Shown here piece after piece: positions 33,487 to 42,336 of a DNA stretch of 64,000 nt. Below the pieces are notes generated by a model, which saw only the letters and a list, made by a program, of their open reading frames with translations, was not told the DNA's origin and made no database searches. Position numbers and translations under genes: made by a program. The stretch comes from Terriglobia bacterium. Its GTDB lineage: Bacteria; Acidobacteriota; Terriglobia; Terriglobales; Acidobacteriaceae. The stretch spans positions 35,008-99,007 of the forward strand of contig JAIQGE010000016.1 in the NCBI GenBank assembly GCA_020072815.1, given 5' to 3'. Numbering within the stretch: the first letter of the stretch is position 1; each line of letters begins with the position of its first letter.

Positions 33487-35214
33487 GTGGAAAAGCTCAT
33501 CCCAGGTGTTCTTCATGACAGTCGCGTGGTTTGGGCACATCCGGAACGTGGCGGTATTCAGTTTTTTCGTGGGGTAGTTCATCTTAAAAAAGGTCTGACT
33601 CTGGAGGTGCAGCTCGGATATCGTCGATACATCGACTTTGACAAGACAAATGCTAGTGGACAAGATGCGGCTGGAGTCCGTTTTGACGATTCCTTTCTTG
33701 TGGGCGTTATTGCGGATGGAGTATCGCAATCCTTTTTTGGAGATCTGGCAGCAACGCACGTTTCGAAGTGGCTCCTTGACAAGCTGTGGGAAAATCGAGA
33801 ATACGCGCCGGAAATACGTGATCTTGAGAAGGGACTCGGTGAGCAGGAAAAGGTTCTAGCTGCAGTCGTTGAGGCGTACTCTATCAATGATGTTGAGATG
33901 CCTATGCTTCGCACTGCCCTGGAAAGCATGAGGAAACTGGGTTCCCAATCCGTTTTTTCCGCTTTCATTTGGGATCTATCAAAACAAACGGGGTCCTTCT
34001 ATCAGGTTGGAAATGTAGCGGCTAGGATTTATTGTCGTGACAAGTCGCCGGAGTTATTCCAGGGAACGAACGGCAGGTGGTCCAGCGCACAAAAGAGCAA
34101 GCTCCAGCTCTCCCAAATTCCTTTGGGAGATTGCGTTGGGCTTGTGCTCAGCTCTGATGGCGTCGAGAACAGTTGGGCTGCGCGTGACCCTAAGGAGTTA
34201 ACGCAAACGGCCTTCACTGAAGTCGCCGAGCCCATGGCGGCGGTCGATGACGTATCTTTCGTCTCTGCATTCATCAGGAAGACCGGGGTCGGCGCAAAAG
34301 CTGTCCAGCCGGGAAGAACTCTTGAAAAGCCACCAGTGCACCGAACTCCCGATCCACGGCGGGTCTCGCCAGATTCATCGACCAATTTAGGAACTGATTC
34401 AACTCACGGGCAGAAGACAGAGGCTGTCAAGTCGCCGATCACTCCCGATGAACATTTCAGTCGCGCGTTGGCCCAACGACTATCGAAAAGTCGCAACGCA
34501 AGTTCTGTAGGTCGACTGCCTCTTTGGAACTATCTTAACGGCTTCGTGCAGGGGGCCCTTTTCGCTCTGCTTCTGGCCTCTGTCACAATAGGTTATTTCT
34601 GGATTGAAAATCGAGTTAGCTTTGGACGGGAGGCAGATCGGCTCAGACCGTCTGTCGCATCTAGTGACGATTCAGGGACTAAGAAGTCGGTCGTTGTTCC
34701 GGCTCATAACGATCCGGCGGGTTCCTCTGGTCCTGCCGGAGTGGGCGTAAAGACTGCGCCTCAGGATGCCGAAGCCTCCCCGGATGGAGATCCTTCGAAC
34801 AGCAAAGTTACTGCGTCACCTGGCAAAGACAAGACTTCACCCATCCGAGCACGGGTTGTTAAGGAATGGACCACGGAAGACTTTCTGGCCCGTTATCGAA
34901 GTTCCATGGCACCTCGGTTGCAAGGATTTCTGAAATCACCCGACCATGGAATTGTATTGCGGATTTCCTTGTCCACATCATTGGCAACTAAAGTCGATTT
35001 AAGAGATGGCTCCCAGTTGCTGTTCAAACACCCAGTTAGCTCTGGCGAAACTGTTTTTTTCGATGGCAATCCCGCGTTCGCCACAAAAAAAGACAAGATT
35101 GTGCATCTGCGGCTGTACCGCAAAACCGGAGGTCCTGTGGTCGATCTGCCAACTACGCTCAAGCCAGGTATCAGCTGTTACGAGCTTGAAATTCTACAAG
35201 GAGAGATCGAATAG
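33487..35214 (+). CDS. PP2C-type Ser/Thr phosphatase with membrane anchor
   Basis: A 575-residue protein. Residues about 50-275 are a PP2C phosphatase: SGQDAAGVRFDDSFLVGVIA, DGVSQSFFGDLAATHV, GLVLSSDGVENSW and the late DDVSFVSAFI hold metal-binding aspartates. A linker leads to one membrane helix (about 350-370, FVQGALFALLLASVTIGYFW) and a C-terminal extracytoplasmic region of about 200 residues with a beta-rich end. It should reverse phosphorylation by the kinase encoded next. The GTG at 33487 is the first possible start after an in-frame stop at 33469. Confidence 0.85.
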   Translation: MEKLIPGVLHDSRVVWAHPERGGIQFFRGVVHLKKGLTLEVQLGYRRYIDFDKTNASGQDAAGVRFDDSFLVGVIADGVSQSFFGDLAATHVSKWLLDKLWENREYAPEIRDLEKGLGEQEKVLAAVVEAYSINDVEMPMLRTALESMRKLGSQSVFSAFIWDLSKQTGSFYQVGNVAARIYCRDKSPELFQGTNGRWSSAQKSKLQLSQIPLGDCVGLVLSSDGVENSWAARDPKELTQTAFTEVAEPMAAVDDVSFVSAFIRKTGVGAKAVQPGRTLEKPPVHRTPDPRRVSPDSSTNLGTDSTHGQKTEAVKSPITPDEHFSRALAQRLSKSRNASSVGRLPLWNYLNGFVQGALFALLLASVTIGYFWIENRVSFGREADRLRPSVASSDDSGTKKSVVVPAHNDPAGSSGPAGVGVKTAPQDAEASPDGDPSNSKVTASPGKDKTSPIRARVVKEWTTEDFLARYRSSMAPRLQGFLKSPDHGIVLRISLSTSLATKVDLRDGSQLLFKHPVSSGETVFFDGNPAFATKKDKIVHLRLYRKTGGPVVDLPTTLKPGISCYELEILQGEIE

Positions 35215-35219
35215 CAGAC

Positions 35220-36740
35220 ATGAGCAACAAGTTCAATCCTGCTCCCCAGGAAACCATAACTCTCGTTAATGAACGGTATGTTGTTCAGCCTCATCCCAGT
35301 GCAGCCGGCGTCGCGTTCTCCGCTGAAGGTAGACGCGGTACAGTCTACGGTATCGCTAAAAGCAGCGACAAGACCCCGTACGCGCTGAAAGTATTCAAGG
35401 CGCGATATCGAAACAGCGCTTTGATGGACGCCGCTCGCCGTCTTAAGCAGTTTGAGAATCTTGAAGGAATGCTGGCGGCTCGACGCACGATCATTGAGCC
35501 GACCAACGCAGTAGCCAGGAAATACCCGGAGCTGGAGTATGCGATGTTGATGCCCTGGGTGGAAGGGGCCACATGGTTTGACGTTCTCAATCGGCTGGGA
35601 AAAACCGGTCCGGTTTTCGATTCGGGAACCGCCTTCGCGCTCTGCAATGTCTTCTTGTCAGTCATGGCTGGTTTGGAACGGGTGGGAATTGCACATACTG
35701 ATATTTCGCCAGGGAACGTAGCTGTCAATGAAGCCACTACGGATGTACAGCTGCTGGACCTGGAAGACCTGTATGTTCAGGGCAGCAATCCACCAAAACA
35801 TAGAAACATGGGAGCGAGTGGGTACAACCACCCGACCGCCGATCAGGGCCATTCGACTTGGTGCCCGGAGGGGGATCGATATGCAACGGCGATTCTAGCG
35901 AGCGAAATACTATTATCTGCAGATCCAGTACTGTCATCCCGTGCGGGCGACAACGGATTATTTGGCGGCAATCGATATTCTCAGGAGAGTATTGAGACTT
36001 TCACTGAAGCTCTCCCTTACCTTCAATCCGTGGCGCCTAATTTCGCTCCACTTGTTGAAAAAGCCTGGTACTCCGCCAAATTGTCCGACTGTCCCAGCGT
36101 CGGTGCGCTCTATACCGCGATCGCGAAAGACACACCGATCATTCCAATGAATATCCCGGGAGTAACATGGGGAGGGTCGTCAGCGCGTACGCAGACAGCG
36201 GCTGGTCCGGTTACGGTAACCAGACAACCCGGGCAGTCCTCCAATGCGCAGCAGAATTCATCAACACCTGGTGTTTCCTGGGGCAGATCCCAATCCGTGA
36301 GCACATGGCCATCCGGTGCCACATCTTCCGGCGGCTCGAGCGTCGTTACGACTCAAGCCGGTCCGGCGGGAGTCGGAGGCTGGCTTGCTTTATTTGTTTT
36401 TGGACTTCTTGTGGTCAATCCCTTGTTCGCCATTGCCGCTTTGATCACATTGAATTCGCCCTTAGCCTTCTTTTCCAATGGCTTCGCCGTCTTTAGCGTA
36501 ATTACTGGAATATGTCTGCGGAACCAGCATGTTCCGAGGTCGGTTCAAGTGGCGAAGTGGTTCCTCGTATCCATAACTGCGTACGCGGCCATACAACTGG
36601 TAGTCTCGATATTCACAAATCCGCCTGAGCAAATGAACGTGGCCCTTACTCAGTTCTTCAGCATCCTGAGCTTTCAGAGTATCTGGTTCTTGTACCTCAT
36701 TAAGTCCAAAAGGGTTCGTGCCACCTACGGCACCAACTAG
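35220..36740 (+). CDS. Protein-kinase-like protein with C-terminal membrane domain
   Basis: A 506-residue protein. Residues about 15-305 are a kinase-like fold: Gly-rich GRRGTVYGIA, lysine in YALKVFK (K57), catalytic-loop HTDISPGNV (D161, N166), and LLDLEDLYV (D180) in place of DFG. A Ser/Thr/Gly-rich linker carries two PGVxW motifs (313-317, 350-354). The C-terminus has about four membrane helices in a DUF2569-like domain. It probably phosphorylates a partner under control of the vWA and PP2C proteins. The gene starts six bases after the PP2C stop. Confidence 0.85.
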   Translation: MSNKFNPAPQETITLVNERYVVQPHPSAAGVAFSAEGRRGTVYGIAKSSDKTPYALKVFKARYRNSALMDAARRLKQFENLEGMLAARRTIIEPTNAVARKYPELEYAMLMPWVEGATWFDVLNRLGKTGPVFDSGTAFALCNVFLSVMAGLERVGIAHTDISPGNVAVNEATTDVQLLDLEDLYVQGSNPPKHRNMGASGYNHPTADQGHSTWCPEGDRYATAILASEILLSADPVLSSRAGDNGLFGGNRYSQESIETFTEALPYLQSVAPNFAPLVEKAWYSAKLSDCPSVGALYTAIAKDTPIIPMNIPGVTWGGSSARTQTAAGPVTVTRQPGQSSNAQQNSSTPGVSWGRSQSVSTWPSGATSSGGSSVVTTQAGPAGVGGWLALFVFGLLVVNPLFAIAALITLNSPLAFFSNGFAVFSVITGICLRNQHVPRSVQVAKWFLVSITAYAAIQLVVSIFTNPPEQMNVALTQFFSILSFQSIWFLYLIKSKRVRATYGTN

Positions 36741-36960
36741 GCCCGCACAGAGATCATGTGTCGGTAGATGACGGTTGTTCCCCAATCTCACTTCGCTCCG
36801 GGCCAAGCGTCTCTGGGCAGTCGCTTCTTTAAAGCCCGTGTCTCCGTAATCCTACGCGCAATCCTTTCACCGATCTGATTAGGTGGTGAATCGGCATTTT
36901 TGTGAACAATATCTTTGATGACAATAACGAAGCCAGCAGCACGGTAGACGCCAGAGCATG
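36741..36960. other. Convergent spacer with an open minus-strand frame
   Basis: The spacer between the kinase-like gene and the minus-strand operon. On the minus strand a protein-like frame without a start codon runs from 36991 to 36788, overlapping the end of the 2-TM gene in another frame (AIKEAVACSGVYRAAGFVIV, then GERIARRITETRALKKRLPR). It may be a remnant or a frameshift extension. No terminator was recognised. Confidence 0.3.
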
Positions 36961-37329
36961 CTACAGCTTCTTTAATAGCCGGTCGATCAATTCAGTGACC
37001 TGCGCCTGGGAAGCCTCACGCAACATGATAAGAAGCAACGTGGTCTGACTCCATTCTTTCCATATGCGGCGCATCACTTCAATGCCGCCGCCGCTGCCAA
37101 TGCCTATGAAACCAGCAAGCATCTTCGCCTGAGTGCTGTTGGTGGGATGAGCCGCGAGATAATAGGAACAGAATGACACACCGAACATCAGCGCGACCTC
37201 TATGGCCGCAAATACAACAAGCTGTTGCTTTCGGTAACTTGAGAGATCGTCAATCAACTCCTTAGAGACGCCGCCTGCCTTCAGCCGGCGGTCGCTGGCA
37301 CGTTGCAGAATGCTTTTCAGGTTTGTCAT
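36961..37329 (-). CDS. Two-helix membrane protein
   Basis: Not recognised. A 122-residue protein with a charged N-terminus (SDRRLKAGGVSKELIDDLSS), a hydrophobic hairpin of two membrane helices (VVFAAIEVALMFGVSFCSYY and MLAGFIGIGSGGGIEVM) and an amphipathic C-terminal helix (SQAQVTELIDRLLKKL). Last gene of the minus-strand operon, 20 bases after the CHAT-like gene. The layout of a small 2-TM protein beside a possible protease recalls membrane effectors or pore-formers of conflict systems; this is inference. Confidence 0.7.
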   Translation of the reverse strand: MTNLKSILQRASDRRLKAGGVSKELIDDLSSYRKQQLVVFAAIEVALMFGVSFCSYYLAAHPTNSTQAKMLAGFIGIGSGGGIEVMRRIWKEWSQTTLLLIMLREASQAQVTELIDRLLKKL

Positions 37330-37349
37330 AAAGTCTCCTGGTTTAATAA

Positions 37350-38351
37350 CTACGCCGAATGTTCTCGTCCGACATCCTTGATGAACTGTGCGAGCGTGCT
37401 GCCCGCGACAAGACGTGCCTGCTGATAAGACATCCCATGATCAATGACGAGCGATAAAGCGATCTCTATACACTTGGCATGCCACAAAAATTCCTGAACA
37501 GCTGGAAACTGAATCGTTCTCAATTGCTGCCGTCGGCGATTCGCGATGTAATCTGCCAGGATCGTCGAAGTGCAGGTTGTTAAATCGAGCACGCCGCTGA
37601 AGCCATTCCATACCGCCGACTCAACTTGCTCTTTGGAATGCAGACCATCAAAAAGCTCCAGACGATTCCCCGGCTGGAGGAGACCCGCGAATGTTTGATC
37701 GAGATAATCTCGCGCTCGCGAACGCAAGGTCAATTCGGTCTCCAGAATGCGATCGACGCTGCTGTGACCGCTCTCTGCCTCATCCCGGTAGAGCGAGATG
37801 GCTTCCGAGAGTATCTCCGGAAGGCTAAGCTGGTCATTGGCAGTTGCTTTCAGCTGCCACCAAGGCCGCTTTGGCGGGGAATTGCCTCTGTCCTGTACGC
37901 CTGCGAGTTCCTGTAGCCGCTTGCAGAGCCGATTCGCGGTTGCACCTGAGTTCCTCCCTGCGCATTCAACGAAAGCGTGAATGTTAACCGGTTGAATAAG
38001 GTCTTCGGGTATTAGTTCGTAAGCCTTCCAGTGTGCGAACAAGATAATAATGTCGTGTGTTTCACTTGACTGGCGCAGGATGTCCAAATTGGCTTCAGGC
38101 ACCACATCGACCCGCTTTTGCTCAGCTCTCTTGATCAATTCCAATAACGGCTCAGCAACCAGTGGCGAGTACTCAGACGTCCATCGTTCACGAAGTATGG
38201 GCTCGCGGTCGGGACTGTCAGCCTTCAAATATGAAGGGTTAAACTTTGAAAGCCAGTCAGACGTGATCACACGCGAAACAAAGGTGTCGTAGTCGGTCGG
38301 CACTCCCAAAAGCAAACAAATTTTCGGAATGTGATGATTATGAGCCGCCAT
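37350..38351 (-). CDS. Hypothetical protein, possibly CHAT-like protease
   Basis: A 333-residue protein of unknown family. Two spots resemble the catalytic regions of CHAT (caspase-like) domains: ETHDIIILFAHWKAYE, with a possible catalytic His after a hydrophobic strand, and SGVLDLTTCTSTILADYI, with a possible catalytic Cys, followed by a helical region ending DHGMSYQQARLVAGS. The likeness is weak and the His-Cys spacing is not certain. The start overlaps the end of the zinc-ribbon protein gene by 14 bases, so the products are made together. Confidence 0.55.
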   Translation of the reverse strand: MAAHNHHIPKICLLLGVPTDYDTFVSRVITSDWLSKFNPSYLKADSPDREPILRERWTSEYSPLVAEPLLELIKRAEQKRVDVVPEANLDILRQSSETHDIIILFAHWKAYELIPEDLIQPVNIHAFVECAGRNSGATANRLCKRLQELAGVQDRGNSPPKRPWWQLKATANDQLSLPEILSEAISLYRDEAESGHSSVDRILETELTLRSRARDYLDQTFAGLLQPGNRLELFDGLHSKEQVESAVWNGFSGVLDLTTCTSTILADYIANRRRQQLRTIQFPAVQEFLWHAKCIEIALSLVIDHGMSYQQARLVAGSTLAQFIKDVGREHSA

Positions 38352-41300
38352 TGGGTTCGTTTTGCAATTCTATCTTTGTGAGAAGGATATCTGTATCTCC
38401 TTCATGAACCACGAGTATTAACCTCTTAACTTGCGCATTCGGCAGAGACCTTAGCTCATTTCTCACACTCATCAAATACTGGGCGAGATTTGCTTCGGCA
38501 AGCGATGCCTCTCCAGCCGCTTTTTCATGGGCGCCGCGAAGGTGGGATATACCCTGTGGTGAGTCGTTATCGCTGAAACCTGCGATTACCGAGAGATCAG
38601 GAGGAGGTTGTGGCGAATCGGATCCAAATGATACCTTGATCGCCGTGGGGATTCCATCCCGGCCGTCATCCCATCCTACTTGCTTCAGCATGCCTCCAAT
38701 GTCTTCACGCTCTAGTTTGGTGATCCGAGCACTTCGCCAGGTTTCTTTTGGGATAGAACCGCCCAACCTTTCCAGTAGTTTCTTACCGTTTGCCGCTAGG
38801 GTCTCGAGTATGGTTTTCAGGAAAGTCCGCTTGCCGCTCAGGTCTTTTTCGACAATCGCTGATACGCGACCGTCTGCGCCTGTGCTATTCGGACTTAAGG
38901 CTTCCACCAATTCAGTCCAACCAGTCTGAGTCCCTTTGTCGTTCCCGAGCGAACGTGCCAGGGCCTGCACGTGAGCCTCGGGTTCATCCAGAAAGATAAC
39001 CGGTTTCTCTTTTAGTAAGCCGCGCCTGTTTGTTAGGAACAGTAGTTGATCACGAAGCGAGGGAGTATCTCGAATTTCATAAGCCAGAGTGGGCGGTGGT
39101 GCATGCGGATTTTTTTCCGTTATATACGCGGTCTGCTGTTCGTCTCTGGCAACGAAGATGCAGCAATCGTTTTTCTCAGCGATAGCGCGCAGATCTTGCA
39201 CAAAGGGTTCTTTTCCAAAATAAGGACGCCGACCTAAGCGCCCAAAGGGCTTTTTCGCAGACAACTCCGCGCTCGAAACTAATTCCAACGCGTCAGCGCG
39301 CGTCCGAAGGAAGGAAGGTTCCTTCACCAAGGCTTCCAACGCGGCGGAATCGGTTTCGCCGCGATGTTCTACCGCCCGTGCAAGATCCGTCGCGTGACTC
39401 TCTACGGAATCTGAAAGGCCAGGGTTGTAATACAAGGTTCTTGTTCCATCGGGGTTCTGTGATAGGCGAAAACCCACGGTGTCCGGTGACGATTGCAAAC
39501 GCAGTGCGCCGGAGTTCATATTATGTCCGCCGGTCGCTCCCTGAAGACCGTCTTTCCTGTCCCATGACAAAACAATGGAAGCCGTTCTGATGGGCACATC
39601 TTTATCATCCTCAGAGGCGGCCTGGACATAACCACTTCTCATCGTCTCCAGGTTGCCGGCCACAGTGGCAACAATCGAGAGCTCATTGCCAATACCCATG
39701 AGTGGATCATTGTCACGCAAGGCTTTTAATTCAATTGCTCTTGCTTTCAGAGCCGCTTCTCTTTTGTCGAGTTCCAGCTTCATGCGATCCAAATTTGATT
39801 GTTCGACAGACAATGAAGAGCTCTTCCTCACCAAAGCGTTATATGCATTCACATCCTTATCAAAGAGAACTGCATCCTTATTGAAAGAATCCTTGAGCGA
39901 GTTCACTTTATCCATTATAGGTTGAAAGAATTTAATCGCTGCGTCGCGGTCCGCAAGAATCTTTCCCAGACGGTTAGTCGACATCCGAGGGTTTTGCTGG
40001 TGAAAGGCCGCCAGCTTTGGCAGCAAGGACTGCGAGATCAACTTCTCTGGAGCCGTTATTTTATGGGATTCAACGTCATCAATCAGTTGTGTGATGGCCA
40101 TCGCCAAGGTAGTGGTGGCGGCAGATCGCGATCCATAGGATTCTTGAGCACGGAGTGACTGTTGCGGCGTTGACCCTTCTTTTGCGATTGCCCGAAACAG
40201 TTGGTACAAGGTTGTGTACTGGGCAGCTCTGGCGAGATTCGGGTCCTTCAGATCGGCGAAATACTTATAGGCTTGCTCCTCATACTCATAAAGATCTTCA
40301 CCACCTTCGTTCTTAGGCTTGCCGTCCGCCCCGTATGTGACCGGAAGCGCACCCGTCTGTTTCGCCGCAAGTATTGCGAAGGAAGGGTGTTTCACGATTA
40401 CCGCTGCCCCCGAGGTATTCCAATTGAACAGTGTTGAATCTGATTTGAACTTCTCGTGAAGAACTTCTGAAAGCCCTTTGTCAAAAGGAAAGCCTTTGGG
40501 TTTTCGGGGATAAACGAAATACAGGTACTCAACATTCCCAGCTTCAGACCAGGATTTGAGCATCTGATCATTGACGTTGAGCAAGGTCCCGAGCTCCGTG
40601 TCGATCAAGGAAGGACTGAGATACACGGGGGCCCAGTCTTTCAGACGGTACGGCTCCGATTGCAGCTTGCCGGCAAAGACGGTGTTCCTCTCATAACTTT
40701 GTCGAAGTTCGTCACTGTTTTGGGAAGCCAGAAGTGCAAATGTCTCGAATCGCGGAGGAGGCACTTCCGCCAAAGAGGTTGTCCTGAAGCGACCTAAGAT
40801 TGCAACCTGGCTGGGCGTCCAGATAGCGCCAAAAATATCATCGGAGGCGACGGCGAACTCGCGGAACGGAATTCTTGCTCGATCCAGCGCTGCTGGGTTG
40901 CGATGGGCCTCATCGAGAATGTTCGTCGGAAGGGTTAGCATGGTCAAGGTACCGTCTGCCGACTCAAATGCGCCTATGCTGGTATTGGCGGAAATTTCCG
41001 GCCAGGCGGCGAAGTGTTGATCCTCGCTCCCATCGAGCCTGTGCCAGGAAAGCTTCGGATCTTCCATCCATTGGGCTATCTCGCTTGGCGATACATGAAG
41101 ATTTGGAGCAAGCGACTGGGTCGTGGAAACTTCAGCTGAAGTAGCGGAGAGGTCGCCTCCAAAGGCTGTTCCAAAGAGAGCCTCGTGCAGCACGGCGACT
41201 CTATCTCTTAAAATCGAATCAGCAAGCAGATCCGAGCTCGTCGGATCCCCACACTTTACTTTCAAGATAAGATCTTCAAGCCATCCGTCGACGGCTACAT

Positions 41301-42336
41301 ACCATCGCCGTCTTTCCAGAGATATCAAGTCAGTGCCAAAAGTCCGTCTTACCAGGCTATCCAACTCTGCCTTCGATAAGGTCGGCGCGGGTTCTGACAG
41401 GATGATGATCAGAGTGCCATTCGTCCCGGGCGCGGCAGCAAAGCTTTGGTAGGGAAATGGATGCTTGTTCCGGAAATTGGCCCACGCTAAACAACCATCA
41501 TTTGCTGCCGGGCAGTTGGCGGCATAGGGTTTAGCGGGACCAGTCTCTTTGATATCAGAGCGGTACTGGATGAACCCAACCGCTAGTAATAAGCAGAATG
41601 GAATTCCAAATACGGCGGCAACCCCTATCAGGATCTTCGTCCGCAATTTCATGGGCGACTTGATCGGTTTCAGCGTGGTTTGCGTTTGGGGATTTTGGCC
41701 ATGGGTTGCAGATAAAGGCGTCCGGGGTACACCGGGCGTTTGGAAATCCGGCGGTGTTTGCGTGGTGCCCGTATTGGATGTTCCAGACCAAGCTACTCCA
41801 GGCGTAAACGGCGCTCCGTGTACTGTGTTTGTGTGCATTGTTGGCGACTGATTGCCTGGCCGCGGTGTCGCGCCCCATTGCACTCCAGGCACAGGGGGTG
41901 AAGCCGGAGCACTTGTGCCGAGCGCCTGCGCGTTCGGGGAGCTATGGCAAGTAGGGCAAGTGCGGCCTGCAGGGAGCGGTTGGCCACAACTGCTGCACAC
42001 CTTGCCTGGGGTGTGTTTGCCTGTTTGAGTTGTTGCGACCCAATTCACGCCGGGTATTGGAGATTGCAAGCTTGCGCTGGCTGCACGCGCTGCTGGCGCG
42101 CCATCGCAAATCGGACAACTCCCGACTCCGTTTGGAAGCGGACTGCCGCAGCTGCTGCAAACCTGATCTGGGATTTGTTTGGCTGTTTGGGGCTGTCCCA
42201 CCCATTCTACACCCGGTATTGGAGGCGCTCCGCTCGCGCCGGCAGCTTGTGGTGCTGCCGCTGCCGCAATGCAAGCCGAGCAATGGATTCCACCGACTGG
42301 CAACTCTGTACCACATTTTCCACAATAACTTGCCAT
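38338..42336 (-). CDS. Giant zinc-ribbon membrane protein with PGVxW repeats
   Basis: A 1332-residue protein of no recognised family. Three zinc ribbons (C5/C8/C19/C22, C60/C63/C74/C77, C114/C117/C127/C130) alternate with PGVxW motifs (41-45, 95-99, 150-154, 179-183); the ribbon plus motif unit repeats about every 54 residues. A membrane helix follows (about 234-256). The remaining 1070 residues are probably extracytoplasmic and include a coiled coil (SVEQSNLDRMKLELDKREAA) and a VIFLDEPEAH stretch. The same PGVxW motif occurs in the kinase-like protein, suggesting a common partner. ATG at 42336 has a GGAG Shine-Dalgarno. Confidence 0.75.
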   Translation of the reverse strand: MASYCGKCGTELPVGGIHCSACIAAAAAPQAAGASGAPPIPGVEWVGQPQTAKQIPDQVCSSCGSPLPNGVGSCPICDGAPAARAASASLQSPIPGVNWVATTQTGKHTPGKVCSSCGQPLPAGRTCPTCHSSPNAQALGTSAPASPPVPGVQWGATPRPGNQSPTMHTNTVHGAPFTPGVAWSGTSNTGTTQTPPDFQTPGVPRTPLSATHGQNPQTQTTLKPIKSPMKLRTKILIGVAAVFGIPFCLLLAVGFIQYRSDIKETGPAKPYAANCPAANDGCLAWANFRNKHPFPYQSFAAAPGTNGTLIIILSEPAPTLSKAELDSLVRRTFGTDLISLERRRWYVAVDGWLEDLILKVKCGDPTSSDLLADSILRDRVAVLHEALFGTAFGGDLSATSAEVSTTQSLAPNLHVSPSEIAQWMEDPKLSWHRLDGSEDQHFAAWPEISANTSIGAFESADGTLTMLTLPTNILDEAHRNPAALDRARIPFREFAVASDDIFGAIWTPSQVAILGRFRTTSLAEVPPPRFETFALLASQNSDELRQSYERNTVFAGKLQSEPYRLKDWAPVYLSPSLIDTELGTLLNVNDQMLKSWSEAGNVEYLYFVYPRKPKGFPFDKGLSEVLHEKFKSDSTLFNWNTSGAAVIVKHPSFAILAAKQTGALPVTYGADGKPKNEGGEDLYEYEEQAYKYFADLKDPNLARAAQYTTLYQLFRAIAKEGSTPQQSLRAQESYGSRSAATTTLAMAITQLIDDVESHKITAPEKLISQSLLPKLAAFHQQNPRMSTNRLGKILADRDAAIKFFQPIMDKVNSLKDSFNKDAVLFDKDVNAYNALVRKSSSLSVEQSNLDRMKLELDKREAALKARAIELKALRDNDPLMGIGNELSIVATVAGNLETMRSGYVQAASEDDKDVPIRTASIVLSWDRKDGLQGATGGHNMNSGALRLQSSPDTVGFRLSQNPDGTRTLYYNPGLSDSVESHATDLARAVEHRGETDSAALEALVKEPSFLRTRADALELVSSAELSAKKPFGRLGRRPYFGKEPFVQDLRAIAEKNDCCIFVARDEQQTAYITEKNPHAPPPTLAYEIRDTPSLRDQLLFLTNRRGLLKEKPVIFLDEPEAHVQALARSLGNDKGTQTGWTELVEALSPNSTGADGRVSAIVEKDLSGKRTFLKTILETLAANGKKLLERLGGSIPKETWRSARITKLEREDIGGMLKQVGWDDGRDGIPTAIKVSFGSDSPQPPPDLSVIAGFSDNDSPQGISHLRGAHEKAAGEASLAEANLAQYLMSVRNELRSLPNAQVKRLILVVHEGDTDILLTKIELQNEPNGGS

